Below are positions 8,358-16,099 of a stretch of 64,000 nt of DNA, piece by piece; position 1 is the first letter of the stretch, and the number at the start of each line of letters is the position of its first letter. The position numbers and the translations under genes were made by a program. The DNA is from JACVRW01 sp963813495 (GTDB taxonomy: Bacteria > Actinomycetota > Thermoleophilia > Solirubrobacterales > Thermoleophilaceae): the NCBI GenBank assembly GCA_963813495.1, contig CAWEZC010000005.1:992001-1056000 (forward strand). The letters run 5' to 3'. The notes beneath the pieces were generated by a model. The model did not search any database. It saw nothing but the letters and a program-made list of their open reading frames with translations, and was not told the origin of the DNA.

Positions 8358-8440
8358 CCGAGCCCATCCGGGCAGCCTCGGCACGGGTCGGCTCCCGCGG
8401 CGAGGCAGGCACCGACCTGCTTCCGTCGAAAGGAGCGTCC

Positions 8441-8686
8441 ATGGAAGCCTCGCGCACCGGGTCGGGCCCTCCCGGGCGAAACCGCAGGGAGACGGCCAGG
8501 CGGGTACTGGTTCTCGGACTGAGCGCCCTGGCGGTCCTGTTCGCCGTCTTGAACCTCGACGAGGTCGAGGTCAACTGGATCATCGGAACCTTCAGCACCC
8601 CGTTGATCGTGGTCATCGCCATGTCGATCGTGCTCGGGTCCGGACTCGGCTATCTGGTCGGGCGCCGGCGCGCTTCCCCCAAGTAG
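8441..8686 (+). CDS. LapA-domain (DUF1049) small membrane protein
   Basis: 81 residues: basic N-terminus, a first membrane helix (ARRVLVLGLSALAVLFAVLN), the short N-L-D-E-V-x-V-N-W loop characteristic of LapA/DUF1049, a second helix (TPLIVVIAMSIVLGSGLGYL) and a basic end (GRRRASPK). In proteobacteria LapA helps assemble LPS; in monoderm actinobacteria the role is unknown. AAAGGAG lies before the ATG. It is followed at 7 bp by the YihY-like gene and so is likely its operon partner. Confidence 0.85.
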   Translation: MEASRTGSGPPGRNRRETARRVLVLGLSALAVLFAVLNLDEVEVNWIIGTFSTPLIVVIAMSIVLGSGLGYLVGRRRASPK

Positions 8687-8693
8687 ACGCGGC

Positions 8694-9473
8694 GTGCTCG
8701 ACAGAGTCCGTGAGCTGGCGGCCGGACCGGGCACGCTCGGCGCGCGCTTCGGGGAGCGCCTGCTCGAGATCGGCGGCCTCGAGCGGGCGACGCTGCTTGG
8801 CGCACAGGCCTTCACCTCGCTGATCCCCTACCTCGTGGTGGCCTCGGCGCTGGTCCCGACCGAGGACAAGGACTTCTCGGCGACGATAATCGAGCGCTTC
8901 GGTCTCGAGGGCCGCGCAGCGGATGGGGTGCAGGCGCTGTTCGCCACCGCGGGCGAGGTGGAGAGCGCGGTGACGTTCGTGGGCGTGGCGATCCTGCTCC
9001 TCTCCACGCTGTCGTTCACACGTGCACTGCAGAGCACCTACGAGCGTTCCTTTCGTCTGGAGGCCAGCGGCCTCCATGGGCTGCCGCGCACCTTTCTCTG
9101 GCTAGCCGTGCTGGCGCTGTGGATCTCGTTCGCGTCGGCCCGCAGCGAGGTCCAGGACCTGTTCGGGAACTTCCTGTCGATCGCTCTGGCGGTGGTCTTC
9201 GCCTTCATCCTCTGGCTCTGGACACCGCTGATCCTGCTCGGGGGACGCGTACCGGTGCGGCGGCTCGCGCCGGGCGCGTTGGTGTCCGCGGTATGCATGA
9301 CCGGGCTCTTCTATGCCTCGGGCGTCTACATGCCCTATGTGATCGAGAGCTCCGCTGGGCGCTACGGGCTGATCGGTGTCGCCTTCGCCTTGCAGGGCTG
9401 GCTTCTGGCCCTCGCAGTTGGGATAGTCGCGGGCGCGGTGGCCGGAGGCGTGCTCAGCGAGGAGACGGCGTGA
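8694..9473 (+). CDS. YihY/BrkB-family integral membrane protein
   Basis: 259 residues with about six membrane helices and the family sequence around the first helix (LLGAQAFTSLIPYLVVASAL), and the central FTRALQSTYERSF segment found in YihY/virulence factor BrkB proteins. The molecular function of the family is not established (the old RNase BN name is wrong). GTG start at 8694 follows LapA by 7 bp; its TGA overlaps the GTG of the ion-channel gene, so lapA-like, yihY-like and the channel form one transcription unit. Confidence 0.8.
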   Translation: MLDRVRELAAGPGTLGARFGERLLEIGGLERATLLGAQAFTSLIPYLVVASALVPTEDKDFSATIIERFGLEGRAADGVQALFATAGEVESAVTFVGVAILLLSTLSFTRALQSTYERSFRLEASGLHGLPRTFLWLAVLALWISFASARSEVQDLFGNFLSIALAVVFAFILWLWTPLILLGGRVPVRRLAPGALVSAVCMTGLFYASGVYMPYVIESSAGRYGLIGVAFALQGWLLALAVGIVAGAVAGGVLSEETA

Positions 9474-10120
9474 AACGCGGATACAGCTCGCTGCTCGGCC
9501 TCGTGGTGGTCTCATTCGTGGTTCTGCAGGCGGCGCCGGACACCGACGTGACGAGGCTGCTCGTGGTGTGGCTCCAAGCGGCCACCGTTGTGGCCGCGGT
9601 GCGCATCGCCCGGGCCGGCCACAGGCTGGTGCTGCTGGCCGCCCAGCTGGCGACCCTCGTGGCCGTGGTGGCCACCTTCTCACTTGCATTCGAGGGCTCG
9701 GTCAGGGAGGGCGCGATGGCGCTCGCCACCGCCCTGCTGGTGGGCGTTGCCCCGGTGGTGATCGCCGGGGGGCTGGTCCGCGACCTGCGCAAGACGCTCA
9801 CCGTCACGGTGCAGTCGGTCTCAGGGGTGCTGTCCATCTACCTGCTGCTCGGCATGTTCTTCTCGTTCACGTTCGCGGTCGTCGACCAGCTGAGCGACAA
9901 GAACTTCTTCGCCGAGCTGAGCGACCCGAGCCGCTCGGACTACCTCTATTTCAGCTACACCACGCTCACGACGACCGGCTACGGCGACCTCACCGCGGCG
10001 ATCCCCGTGGGGCGCACACTCGCGGTCACCGAAGCGCTCATGGGGGAGATCTACCTCGTCACGATCGTCGCCCTGATCGTGAGCAACATCAGGCCGCGGC
10101 GGCGCCGGCCCGAGGACTGA
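9470..10120 (+). CDS. Two-pore-helix (Ion_trans_2) potassium channel
   Basis: 216 residues. Four to five hydrophobic segments in the first 140 residues are followed by a pore helix and the K+ selectivity filter TTTGYGDL (~167-174), then a last helix (IYLVTIVALIVSNI) and a basic tail. The filter is complete, so K+ selectivity is likely. No cytoplasmic RCK/TrkA domain follows, so gating is not obvious. The GTG start at 9470 overlaps the YihY stop by 3 bases, indicating translational coupling. A strong hairpin covers the stop codon. Confidence 0.88.
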   Translation: MKRGYSSLLGLVVVSFVVLQAAPDTDVTRLLVVWLQAATVVAAVRIARAGHRLVLLAAQLATLVAVVATFSLAFEGSVREGAMALATALLVGVAPVVIAGGLVRDLRKTLTVTVQSVSGVLSIYLLLGMFFSFTFAVVDQLSDKNFFAELSDPSRSDYLYFSYTTLTTTGYGDLTAAIPVGRTLAVTEALMGEIYLVTIVALIVSNIRPRRRRPED

Positions 10121-10138
10121 CGGGCCGGGCGCCGCCGC
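10096..10138. terminator. Hairpin terminator between convergent channel and sulfotransferase genes
   Basis: The arms 10096-10112 and 10121-10138 pair over 17 bp with one bulged G and an 8-base loop that contains the channel's stop codon. There is no U-tract on either side. It sits exactly between two convergent genes, so it probably ends transcription from both sides. Confidence 0.6.
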
Positions 10139-10150
10139 AAGTCGAGCCCG

Positions 10151-10813
10151 CTAGGCGGGCAGCGGCTGCAGTCCGAACTCGGTGCGGAACTCGTTGGTGT
10201 CGTGCAAGTGCGGGAACGGCTTGTCTGGCACGGGCAGGCCGAGCGCCTCGCAGATCGGCTCCCAGCCGTCCACGCCGAGCTCCCACACCACCAGCCGGTC
10301 CGGGTCGACCGTGTTCTTGATCGTCTCGATCCGGTCGTAGTACATCTTGCGGGTGGCTTCCTTGTCCTCGAAGTTGCCCCCGAAGTCACCCTGCCAGATC
10401 AGCTTCTCGATCACGCCCCACAGCTCCGGGCGCGGCCCCTCGCGGTTGGCGTCCTCGGGCAGCTCACCGGCCATGGCAGCCTGCTTGACGGCCAGAATCG
10501 TGTTCTGGCAGCTCTTGTAGAAGCCGTCGAAGTCACGATGGTTGAGCAGCACGGGTACATCCGGGAACGCCTCGATCAGCTCCTCCCAGCGCGAGCACGC
10601 CGGCCAGTCGACGGTGGCCTCCCACGGCTCGAACACCTCGTGCCAGTCCACCGGCTCGCCGTCGCCCACCTTGATCCAGTAGGGCAGGTCCCGGTCACGG
10701 TTCTCGCCCACGATCAGGTCGATCATGTGGAAGGTGGGCAGGCCGAGCTCTTCCAGAGCGCCCTTGAGCGACATCGTGCCGGTGCGCCCGAATCCAACTC
10801 CGAGCAACTTCAT
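10151..10813 (-). CDS. Sulfotransferase-family (Sulfotransfer_4) protein
   Basis: 220 residues beginning MKLLGVGFGRTGTMSLKGAL, the P-loop-like PAPS-binding motif of the small Sulfotransfer_4 group, with the expected follow-up strand VPVLLNHRDFDGFYKSC that supplies the 3'-phosphate-binding Arg/Ser region, and YYDRIETIKNTVDPDRLVVW near the C-terminus. PAPS-dependent sulfotransfer is the family activity; the acceptor is unknown. The ATG at 10813 overlaps the stop of the acetyltransferase gene (ATGA), so it is the last gene of the minus-strand operon that begins at the nitrilase. A TTG 15 bp upstream is less likely. Confidence 0.85.
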   Translation of the reverse strand: MKLLGVGFGRTGTMSLKGALEELGLPTFHMIDLIVGENRDRDLPYWIKVGDGEPVDWHEVFEPWEATVDWPACSRWEELIEAFPDVPVLLNHRDFDGFYKSCQNTILAVKQAAMAGELPEDANREGPRPELWGVIEKLIWQGDFGGNFEDKEATRKMYYDRIETIKNTVDPDRLVVWELGVDGWEPICEALGLPVPDKPFPHLHDTNEFRTEFGLQPLPA

Positions 10814-11319
10814 GTATGGGTCCCCCAATCTTCAATGGTCAGCGCATAACGCTGGTGATCGCGCCAGTGGCCGCCGATCTTCAGGTAACTGGGCGAGAAG
10901 CCCTCGAGACGGAAGCCACAGCGCTCCACGAGCCCTCGCGAGCGCTCGTTGGCGGGCTGCACATTAGCTTCAACGCGATGAAGGTGCAGCGTGTCGAACA
11001 CGTGGCGCAGAGTCAGCTCCATCCCTTCGCGCATGTAGCCCTGCCCCGCGTAGGCGGCTCCGGCGGCGAAACCGAGGTAGGCGTTCTGGAAGGCGCCGCG
11101 AAAGATCTGCGACAGGCTGAACGAGCCGGCGATCGAGCCCCCGTCCTTCAGGCACAACAGCAGGAGCTCGTAGTCGTCGGCTCGCGAGCGCCGCAGAAGG
11201 TCCTCGAAACCGTTCACGGTCTCGGCGCCGTAGTACCAGGGCCGCAGGTGGTCGCGGCTGGCACGCATCAGCTCTGTGTACTCGTCCACGTCGTCCGGGC
11301 GCGCCGGACGCAGATCCAC
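10810..11319 (-). CDS. RimJ/RimL-type GNAT acetyltransferase
   Basis: 169 residues from GTG 11319. It has the GNAT fold with the RimJ-type opening (VDLRPARPDDVDEYTELMRA), the acetyl-CoA-binding segment AAYAGQGYMREGMELTLRHV and the ending VQPANERSRGLVERCGFRLE that is diagnostic of ribosomal-protein N-acetyltransferase-like members. It probably acetylates an N-terminal amine, but the target is unknown. The long open frame upstream of 11319 is a shadow of the DUF3618 gene. Its stop overlaps the sulfotransferase start. Confidence 0.88.
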   Translation of the reverse strand: MDLRPARPDDVDEYTELMRASRDHLRPWYYGAETVNGFEDLLRRSRADDYELLLLCLKDGGSIAGSFSLSQIFRGAFQNAYLGFAAGAAYAGQGYMREGMELTLRHVFDTLHLHRVEANVQPANERSRGLVERCGFRLEGFSPSYLKIGGHWRDHQRYALTIEDWGTHT

Positions 11320-11336
11320 CCGGTGGCGGCTACCGC

Positions 11337-11573
11337 TCAGCGGGAGCGGCGCGTGAGGATCGAGACCGTGGCCGCCACGCCGCCTCCGATGACGAAGCCG
11401 GCCACTGCAGCCCCAATCAGGGCGTTTCGCTTGTTCTTGATGAGCTGCGAGCGCCAGTCGGTGATCTCGTTGACCTTCGAGCGCAGGTCGTTGACCGAGA
11501 AGGCGAGCTCGCGGCGCGTCTCCTCGATCTGGGAGCGGATCAACTCCGGGCTGCGGGTTCCCGAGTCGGGCAT
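11337..11573 (-). CDS. DUF3618 small membrane protein
   Basis: 78 residues: an N-terminal amphipathic part typical of DUF3618 (PELIRSQIEETRRELAFSVN, then LRSKVNEITDW) and one C-terminal membrane helix (ALIGAAVAGFVIGGGVAATV) ending in basic residues. DUF3618 proteins are regularly paired with the phage-holin-like Holin_3_6 protein, as here, where the ATG overlaps the partner's stop. Their job in the actinobacterial envelope is not known. Confidence 0.85.
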   Translation of the reverse strand: MPDSGTRSPELIRSQIEETRRELAFSVNDLRSKVNEITDWRSQLIKNKRNALIGAAVAGFVIGGGVAATVSILTRRSR

Positions 11574-12055
11574 TACGACTTGACCTCCTCGCCCTTGTCG
11601 AGCGTCCGCTGTACCTGGTCACGGTGGATCGTCTGTTCCTCGAGCTGCGCGCGCATGGCCTTGGCCTCTGAGATGGCCATGTCGGGCGTGGGAGGCGCAC
11701 CGCGCTGGAAGAGCCGGTAGGCGATGAAGGCCGCGATGGCCGCAAGCAGCACCAACAGGACGAACACCACGAGGAAGCCGGCCCAGATGCTTCCGCCGGT
11801 CCAGTCGAAGAGGTCGTTGAAGAACCAGGCCAGGAAATGGAAGAACATCGCAGCGGCAAAGACGAGGAACACGCCTGCGGCCGCGGCGATCCCCGCTCCC
11901 TTGCCCAGCTTGCTGACCTTGTCGGTGACCTCCGCCTTCGCCAGCTCGATCTCATCACGTACGAGGCTGGAGGCCTTGTCCGAGATGTCGGCGACGATGT
12001 CGCCCAGAGACTTGTCCGCGGAGCCGTCGGGCGGGATGCCGTTGCCGGGAGTCAT
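11573..12055 (-). CDS. Phage_holin_3_6-like (actinobacterial holin superfamily) membrane protein
   Basis: 160 residues: an N-terminal amphipathic helix (SLGDIVADISDKASSLVRDE) followed by two membrane helices (IAAAAGVFLVFAAAMFFHFL and WAGFLVVFVLLVLLAAIAAF) and a charged C-terminal helix. This matches the Phage_holin_3_6/DUF1469 family, which despite its name is chromosomal and precedes DUF3618 genes in actinobacteria. It overlaps genes on both sides by 1-4 bases, showing operon expression. No phage genes are near, so a lytic role is unlikely. Confidence 0.82.
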   Translation of the reverse strand: MTPGNGIPPDGSADKSLGDIVADISDKASSLVRDEIELAKAEVTDKVSKLGKGAGIAAAAGVFLVFAAAMFFHFLAWFFNDLFDWTGGSIWAGFLVVFVLLVLLAAIAAFIAYRLFQRGAPPTPDMAISEAKAMRAQLEEQTIHRDQVQRTLDKGEEVKS

Positions 12056-12300
12056 GGGGCCAATCGTCTCAGGATCAGGGCCAGCGCAAACCCGCCGGCG
12101 AAGGCGGCGCCGACGAAGGCCTCCGGCCGCTCGCTGAACAGGTCGCTCTCGCTGCCCACGCTGAGCGGCGACTCGCCCAGCGGGCGGTTGCCGGTGGCGC
12201 CCTGGTTCACCTGCGGCGTGGGCGCCGGGCCGGGCCCGGCGCCGGCTGCCTGCTCGGCGGTGGCCTCGCCCGTGGCGCCCTGGTTCGGCTCGTCAGCCAT
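12052..12300 (-). CDS. Small hypothetical protein with disordered N-terminus and one C-terminal helix
   Basis: 82 residues. The first ~60 are Gly/Pro/Ala-rich and low complexity (GPGPAPTPQVNQGATG, with the tripeptide run NQGATG occurring twice), and the end is a single hydrophobic helix (AFVGAAFAGGFALALILRRL), so it is probably anchored by its C-terminus. It is part of the envelope-protein operon: its ATG overlaps the stop of the upstream gene and its stop overlaps the holin-like start. No family is recognised. Confidence 0.7.
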   Translation of the reverse strand: MADEPNQGATGEATAEQAAGAGPGPAPTPQVNQGATGNRPLGESPLSVGSESDLFSERPEAFVGAAFAGGFALALILRRLAP

Positions 12301-12440
12301 CAGTCGGTGCCCGGCGGGTCCTCCTTGAAGACCCGCACCCAGATCTCGGTGGCCAGGCGGTTGGCGATGATCGACACCAGTGCCCCCATGCCGGCGAGAA
12401 GGCCACTCCACATGAGACGCTTCGAGAGATCGTTGTTCAC
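12300..12440 (-). CDS. Very small membrane protein (46 aa), DUF4235-like
   Basis: From GTG 12440 the protein reads VNNDLSKRLMWSGLLAGMGA, then a helix and VFKEDPP. The N-terminal Lys/Arg-helix-Gly layout resembles the first half of DUF4235 proteins, which are about twice as long, so it may be a truncated relative. It starts 11 bp after the TetR stop and ends overlapping the next ATG, so it is embedded in the operon. Confidence 0.6.
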   Translation of the reverse strand: MNNDLSKRLMWSGLLAGMGALVSIIANRLATEIWVRVFKEDPPGTD

Positions 12441-12451
12441 GATCGCCGGAT

Positions 12452-13087
12452 TCAAGCAGACGCCGCCGGACTGCCCGGGCCCGCGGTCTCGAGGCCGCCG
12501 CAGATCGCCTCCACGACGAGACCCTTGGCGCGCTCGTACTCCTCGTCGGTCCGCGGCAGCACCTCGAATATCCAGCCGGTCAGGAGCTGCTCGATGGCGC
12601 CGTAGAAGCACATGGCGGCGAACTCCGCGGGGATGTCCGACTTGAACGAGCCCTCGGCCCGGGCCGACTCGACGATGCCGGCGATGCCGGCGTAGGCCTC
12701 GCGGATCTTGGCCAGGTGCAGCGCGCCGAACGAGTTGGCTGCGCGCGTGACCTCCACGATGATCACCTTCATCAGGTCAGGGTCGTGGCGGTAGGACTCG
12801 ATGATGAACCCGGCCACGGAATGCAGCTTCTCGCGTGCGTCGTCCTCCCCGGCGTCGATCTCGGCGATCGCGTCGAGCATGATCTGCCAGCGCTCAAGGA
12901 AGAGCGTGTTGAGGATCTCCTCCTTGGAGTCGAAGTAGTGGTAGACGAGGCCGTAGGCCACGCCGGCCTCATCGGCCACGTCGGAGACACGGCAATGATG
13001 GAAGCCGCGCCTGGCGAAGACGCGCACGCCGGCGTCGAGGATCAGCCTGCGCTTGTCGACGCCGCCGTTGGACTTGGAGCTGGCCAT
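12452..13087 (-). CDS. TetR-family transcriptional regulator
   Basis: 211 residues. The N-terminal helix-turn-helix is clear (RRLILDAGVRVFARRGFHHC, then VSDVADEAGVAYGLVYHYF). The C-terminal ligand domain carries FIIESYRHDPDLMKVIIVEV, similar to TetR members of the FadR/PaaR kind that sense acyl-CoAs, though the ligand cannot be deduced. Its ATG overlaps the nitrilase stop. An 18-bp palindromic site of TetR type lies upstream of the operon, so autoregulation together with control of the divergent DUF2804 gene is likely. Confidence 0.9.
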   Translation of the reverse strand: MASSKSNGGVDKRRLILDAGVRVFARRGFHHCRVSDVADEAGVAYGLVYHYFDSKEEILNTLFLERWQIMLDAIAEIDAGEDDAREKLHSVAGFIIESYRHDPDLMKVIIVEVTRAANSFGALHLAKIREAYAGIAGIVESARAEGSFKSDIPAEFAAMCFYGAIEQLLTGWIFEVLPRTDEEYERAKGLVVEAICGGLETAGPGSPAASA

Positions 13088-13920
13088 CAGGCCCGGATTT
13101 CCTCTGACCACCGGTAGGCGGCCTCGACGCGGTTGGCAAGGCTCGGCAGCTTCTCGCGAATCTCGTCCTGGCGCGCGAGATCGAGGTCCGCGGCGACAAA
13201 GCACGCGCCGGCGGCGGGCGCCCGCGCCAGGATCTCGCCCCACGGATCGACGATCATCGAGTTGCCGTAGCTGTCGCCCTCGGGGCCGGAGCGGTTGCCC
13301 TGTCCCGGGGCGATCACGAAGACCTGATCCTCGATCGCGCGGGCGCGCACGAGCACCTCCCAGTGGGCCTCGCCGGTCACACGCGTGAAGTTGGCGGGGA
13401 TCGTGACCACGCGGGCTCCGCGCAGGGCCAGGATCCGGTAGAGCTCGGGAAAGCGAAGGTCGTAGCAGATCGACAGTCCGAGCTCGACGCCCGCGGCGGT
13501 CTGCGAGAGCACGATCTCGGTCTCGGGCTCGGAGTGCTCCGACTCGCGGTACTCGACGCCCCCCACCTCCACATCGAACATGTGGATCTTGCGGTAGACG
13601 CTCTTGAGCTCGCCGTCGGGGCCGGCGTGCACGGAGGTGTTGGCCACGCGCTCGTGACCCTCACGGCGCTCGGCCACCGTGCCCGCCACGAGATCGATGC
13701 CGAGCTCGGCGGCCAGGGAACGGGCCCAACTCACCGCGCGGCCGTCTAGTGGTTCGGCCCCCTCCAGGTAATCGTCCGTCGCCCCCCTGATGTCGAGTCG
13801 CTCGGGCAGCACGACGAGCTCGGCGCCGTCCTCGACCGAGGCGCGCACCAGCCGCTCGGCGGCGTCGAGGTTGCGCTCCCTTTCACGCGTCGATTCGAGT
13901 TGAACTGCGGCGGCCCTCAT
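13087..13920 (-). CDS. Carbon-nitrogen hydrolase (nitrilase superfamily, Nit1/NitFhit-like amidase)
   Basis: 277 residues with the complete Glu-Lys-Cys triad: Glu in VVLPERLD (~41), Lys in VYRKIHMFDVE (~115) and Cys in LSICYDLRFPELY (~154). The stretch around it, with HWEVLVRARAIEDQVFVIAP and SYGNSMIVDPWG, is closest to Nit1-type enzymes that hydrolyse deaminated glutathione or related omega-amides; which thiol or amide is used here is inference. A GGGAGGGAG ribosome site precedes ATG 13920. It is the first gene of the minus-strand operon with tetR. Confidence 0.88.
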   Translation of the reverse strand: MRAAAVQLESTRERERNLDAAERLVRASVEDGAELVVLPERLDIRGATDDYLEGAEPLDGRAVSWARSLAAELGIDLVAGTVAERREGHERVANTSVHAGPDGELKSVYRKIHMFDVEVGGVEYRESEHSEPETEIVLSQTAAGVELGLSICYDLRFPELYRILALRGARVVTIPANFTRVTGEAHWEVLVRARAIEDQVFVIAPGQGNRSGPEGDSYGNSMIVDPWGEILARAPAAGACFVAADLDLARQDEIREKLPSLANRVEAAYRWSEEIRA

Positions 13921-13935
13921 CGCTCCCTCCCGGTC

Positions 13936-13953
13936 ATTGACTGACCAGTCAAT
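13936..13953. promoter_or_regulatory. TetR-type operator, 18-bp inverted repeat
   Basis: ATTGACTGACCAGTCAAT: two perfect 8-bp arms around AC. The size, symmetry and GACTG/CAGTC half-sites are typical of TetR-family operators. It lies 15 bp before the nitrilase ATG and 55 bp before the DUF2804 start, between the divergent units, and the only TetR gene in the window is in the nitrilase operon. Confidence 0.75.
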
Positions 13954-13996
13954 CTGCAGTGTACCCGGGCGACCACCCAGCCGTGGGGACAGCGAA

Positions 13997-14002
13997 TAGC
14001 CT
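13997..14002 (+). promoter_or_regulatory. -10 element TAGCCT of the DUF2804 gene, leaderless layout
   Basis: TAGCCT ends 6 bases before the GTG at 14009, and no Shine-Dalgarno sequence lies between, so the transcript should begin at or next to the start codon. No convincing -35 hexamer is seen. Confidence 0.5.
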
Positions 14003-14008
14003 GCGCGC

Positions 14009-14890
14009 GTGGTCGCGCACTCCCAGTCGCCGGCGCCCGCGGCTCCGGCAGACAGCGTGTCGCACGCGCGTGCCGGCGTCCTGCCCGTGCGCGGCTCGGC
14101 GGTGCGCGAGCTCGGACTGCCGTTGCCGCCTGCGCGCATGCCGGCCTGGCGTGCCGGCCGCCCGCTCAAGCGCTGGCGCTACCTCGGCGTCTACAGCGCG
14201 GAGATCATGCTCTGCGTCGGGCACGCGCGTGTCGCCGGTATCCCGCAGCGCTGGTGGGCGGTGGCCCTGCCCGACGGCCGCCTGTTCGAGCGCACGACGC
14301 AGCGAGGCGGAGGCGTCGCGCTGTCGCCCGGGCGCGCGCGAGTGGAGGAAGGGCCGGTGCTGATCGAGCTCGAGCTGGACGAGAGCCCCGCCGTCGAGGT
14401 CGCCTCAGCGCACGGACGCTCGTACATCTGGACGGCCAAGCGCGCGCCGGTCGGCGTTCACGGCCGGGTCCTGGCCGGCGGCGAGAGCTTCACCATCGAC
14501 GGCGCCCACGGCTTCATCGACCAGTCCGCCGGCTACCACGCCCGCCACACCAGCTGGCGCTGGTCGGCCGGCGTGGGCCAGGCCGAGGACGGCCGTGCGC
14601 TCGCGTGGAACCTCGTGGACGGCGTGCACGACGCCCCGAGCCAGAGCGAGCGCACCGTCTGGGTCGACGGACGCCCGGCCGAGGTCGGCCACCAGACGTT
14701 CGCCCCCGGCCTCTCCGGCGTGGGCGGTCTGTCCTTCCGCCGCTGGTCCTCGCGCGAGCACTCCGCCAACCGCGGTCTGGTCCGCAGCCGCTACAGCCAG
14801 CCCTTCGGCGAGTTCAGCGGCCAGCTGCCGGGAGGGGTGCGCCTGGCGCGTGGCTTCGGCGTGATGGAGGACCACGAGGTGTGGTGGTGA
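14009..14890 (+). CDS. DUF2804 family protein
   Basis: 293 residues. Conserved DUF2804 features are visible: ERTTQRGGGVALSPG after the first beta-rich part, FIDQSAGYHARHTSWRWSAG in the middle, AWNLVDGVHD next to ERTVWVDGRPAEV, and FGVMEDHEVWW at the end. The family has a lipocalin-like/tocopherol-cyclase-like beta-barrel layout and no known function. The GTG start follows a -10 box by 6 bases. It is divergent from the nitrilase-tetR operon across the TetR-type site and so is likely coregulated. Confidence 0.85.
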   Translation: MVAHSQSPAPAAPADSVSHARAGVLPVRGSAVRELGLPLPPARMPAWRAGRPLKRWRYLGVYSAEIMLCVGHARVAGIPQRWWAVALPDGRLFERTTQRGGGVALSPGRARVEEGPVLIELELDESPAVEVASAHGRSYIWTAKRAPVGVHGRVLAGGESFTIDGAHGFIDQSAGYHARHTSWRWSAGVGQAEDGRALAWNLVDGVHDAPSQSERTVWVDGRPAEVGHQTFAPGLSGVGGLSFRRWSSREHSANRGLVRSRYSQPFGEFSGQLPGGVRLARGFGVMEDHEVWW

Positions 14891-15067
14891 GCGGCTGGGC
14901 CGCTCGCGCCGTCCAGCCAACGCCACGAGCACCCGGTCTGCCCCGGCCCCGGATCGAGGGAGGTTCGGCCCCTGTGTGGGGCCCAACTGTTCTCTCGGCG
15001 TCCATGCCGCGATGATGCCCGCCACAGTGCGACGCGTGGGCCACAGGCGTTACGGGAGTGCGACGAC

Positions 15068-16090
15068 ATGATGAAGATCGGTCTGCTGGCCGTCGCACTC
15101 GCCTTCTCGCAGGCTCAGCCGGTGGAGGAGCCCGTCCGGTTTCGGGTCGCCGCGTCGGGCGACTTCCTCATTCACACGCCGGTGGCGGCGCGCGCGGGTC
15201 AGCTCGCCGACGGCTCCGGCTACGACTTCGCCCCCCTCTTCGACCCCGTCAAGCGCCACATCGAGGGCGCCGACCTGGCCCTATGCCACGTGGAGACGCC
15301 GCTCGTCCCCGGGCCCGTGCAGGGCTATCCGAGCTTTCGCACACCGCCGGCGCTTGCGGGCTCGATCCGCAGGGTCGGCTGGGACGCCTGCAGCACCGCA
15401 TCCAACCACTCGCTGGACGCGGCCGAGTACGGCATCGGCACGACGCTGGCCGCCCTGGACCGGGCCGACATCGAGCACGCCGGGACCGCACGCTCGCCGG
15501 CGGAGCGCCGGCGCATCACGACACTCGGCGTCAAGGGGCTGAAGGTCGCCTTTCTCTCGTACACGGCCATCTCAAACGGCCAGGCGGTCCCCCACCCGTG
15601 GAACCTCAACTGGGCCTCGCCGGGGCCCATCCTCGCCGACGCCAGGCGGGCCAAGCGCAGCGGCGCCGACGCGGTGATCGTCAACCTGCACTGGGGCAAC
15701 GAGTACCAGCACGCGCTCTCCCCCTCGCAGCTGTCGTTGGCGCGCCGTCTCACGAAAGCGCCCGCCGTGACGGCGATCGTGGGCCAGCACGCGCACGTCG
15801 TGCAGCCGATCCGCCGGGTCAACGGCAAGCCGGTGGTCTTCGGCGAGGGCAACCTCGTGTCCAATCAGACCGCCGCCTGCTGCCCGGCCGCCGCCCAGGA
15901 CGGGCTGATCGCCCTGATCGACTTCGAGGCGATGCCGGGCGAGCCGGTGAGGGCGAGGCGCATCGGCTACCTGCCCACCTACGTTCGCCATCCCGACTAC
16001 ACCGTGGTACCCGCCGCGCCGGGCTCGGTGTCATGGAAGCGCACCGTCAGCGTGGCGGGGCGCCGGCCCGGCATCGGCCCCCTGCGCTGA
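15068..16090 (+). CDS. CapA-family secreted phosphoesterase-like protein (first tandem copy)
   Basis: 340 residues: a signal peptide (MMKIGLLAVALAFSQA), then the CapA/PgsA metallophosphatase-like fold with motifs FRVAASGDFLIHTPV, DLALCHVETPL, STASNHSLDAAEYGI and VNLHWGNEYQ, and AIVGQHAHVVQPIRRVNGKP with the His that ligates metal in the fold. In Bacillus CapA takes part in poly-gamma-glutamate export, but no pgs genes are here, so only a secreted hydrolase of wall or envelope material is suggested. It is the first of two adjacent paralogs, with the second starting 10 bp later. Confidence 0.85.
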   Translation: MMKIGLLAVALAFSQAQPVEEPVRFRVAASGDFLIHTPVAARAGQLADGSGYDFAPLFDPVKRHIEGADLALCHVETPLVPGPVQGYPSFRTPPALAGSIRRVGWDACSTASNHSLDAAEYGIGTTLAALDRADIEHAGTARSPAERRRITTLGVKGLKVAFLSYTAISNGQAVPHPWNLNWASPGPILADARRAKRSGADAVIVNLHWGNEYQHALSPSQLSLARRLTKAPAVTAIVGQHAHVVQPIRRVNGKPVVFGEGNLVSNQTAACCPAAAQDGLIALIDFEAMPGEPVRARRIGYLPTYVRHPDYTVVPAAPGSVSWKRTVSVAGRRPGIGPLR

Positions 16091-16099
16091 GACTCGCGC

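Noticed and set aside
11573..12055. Phage_holin-like gene as a sign of prophage
   Set aside because: The family is chromosomal in actinobacteria and there are no other phage genes, integrase or attachment sites nearby.
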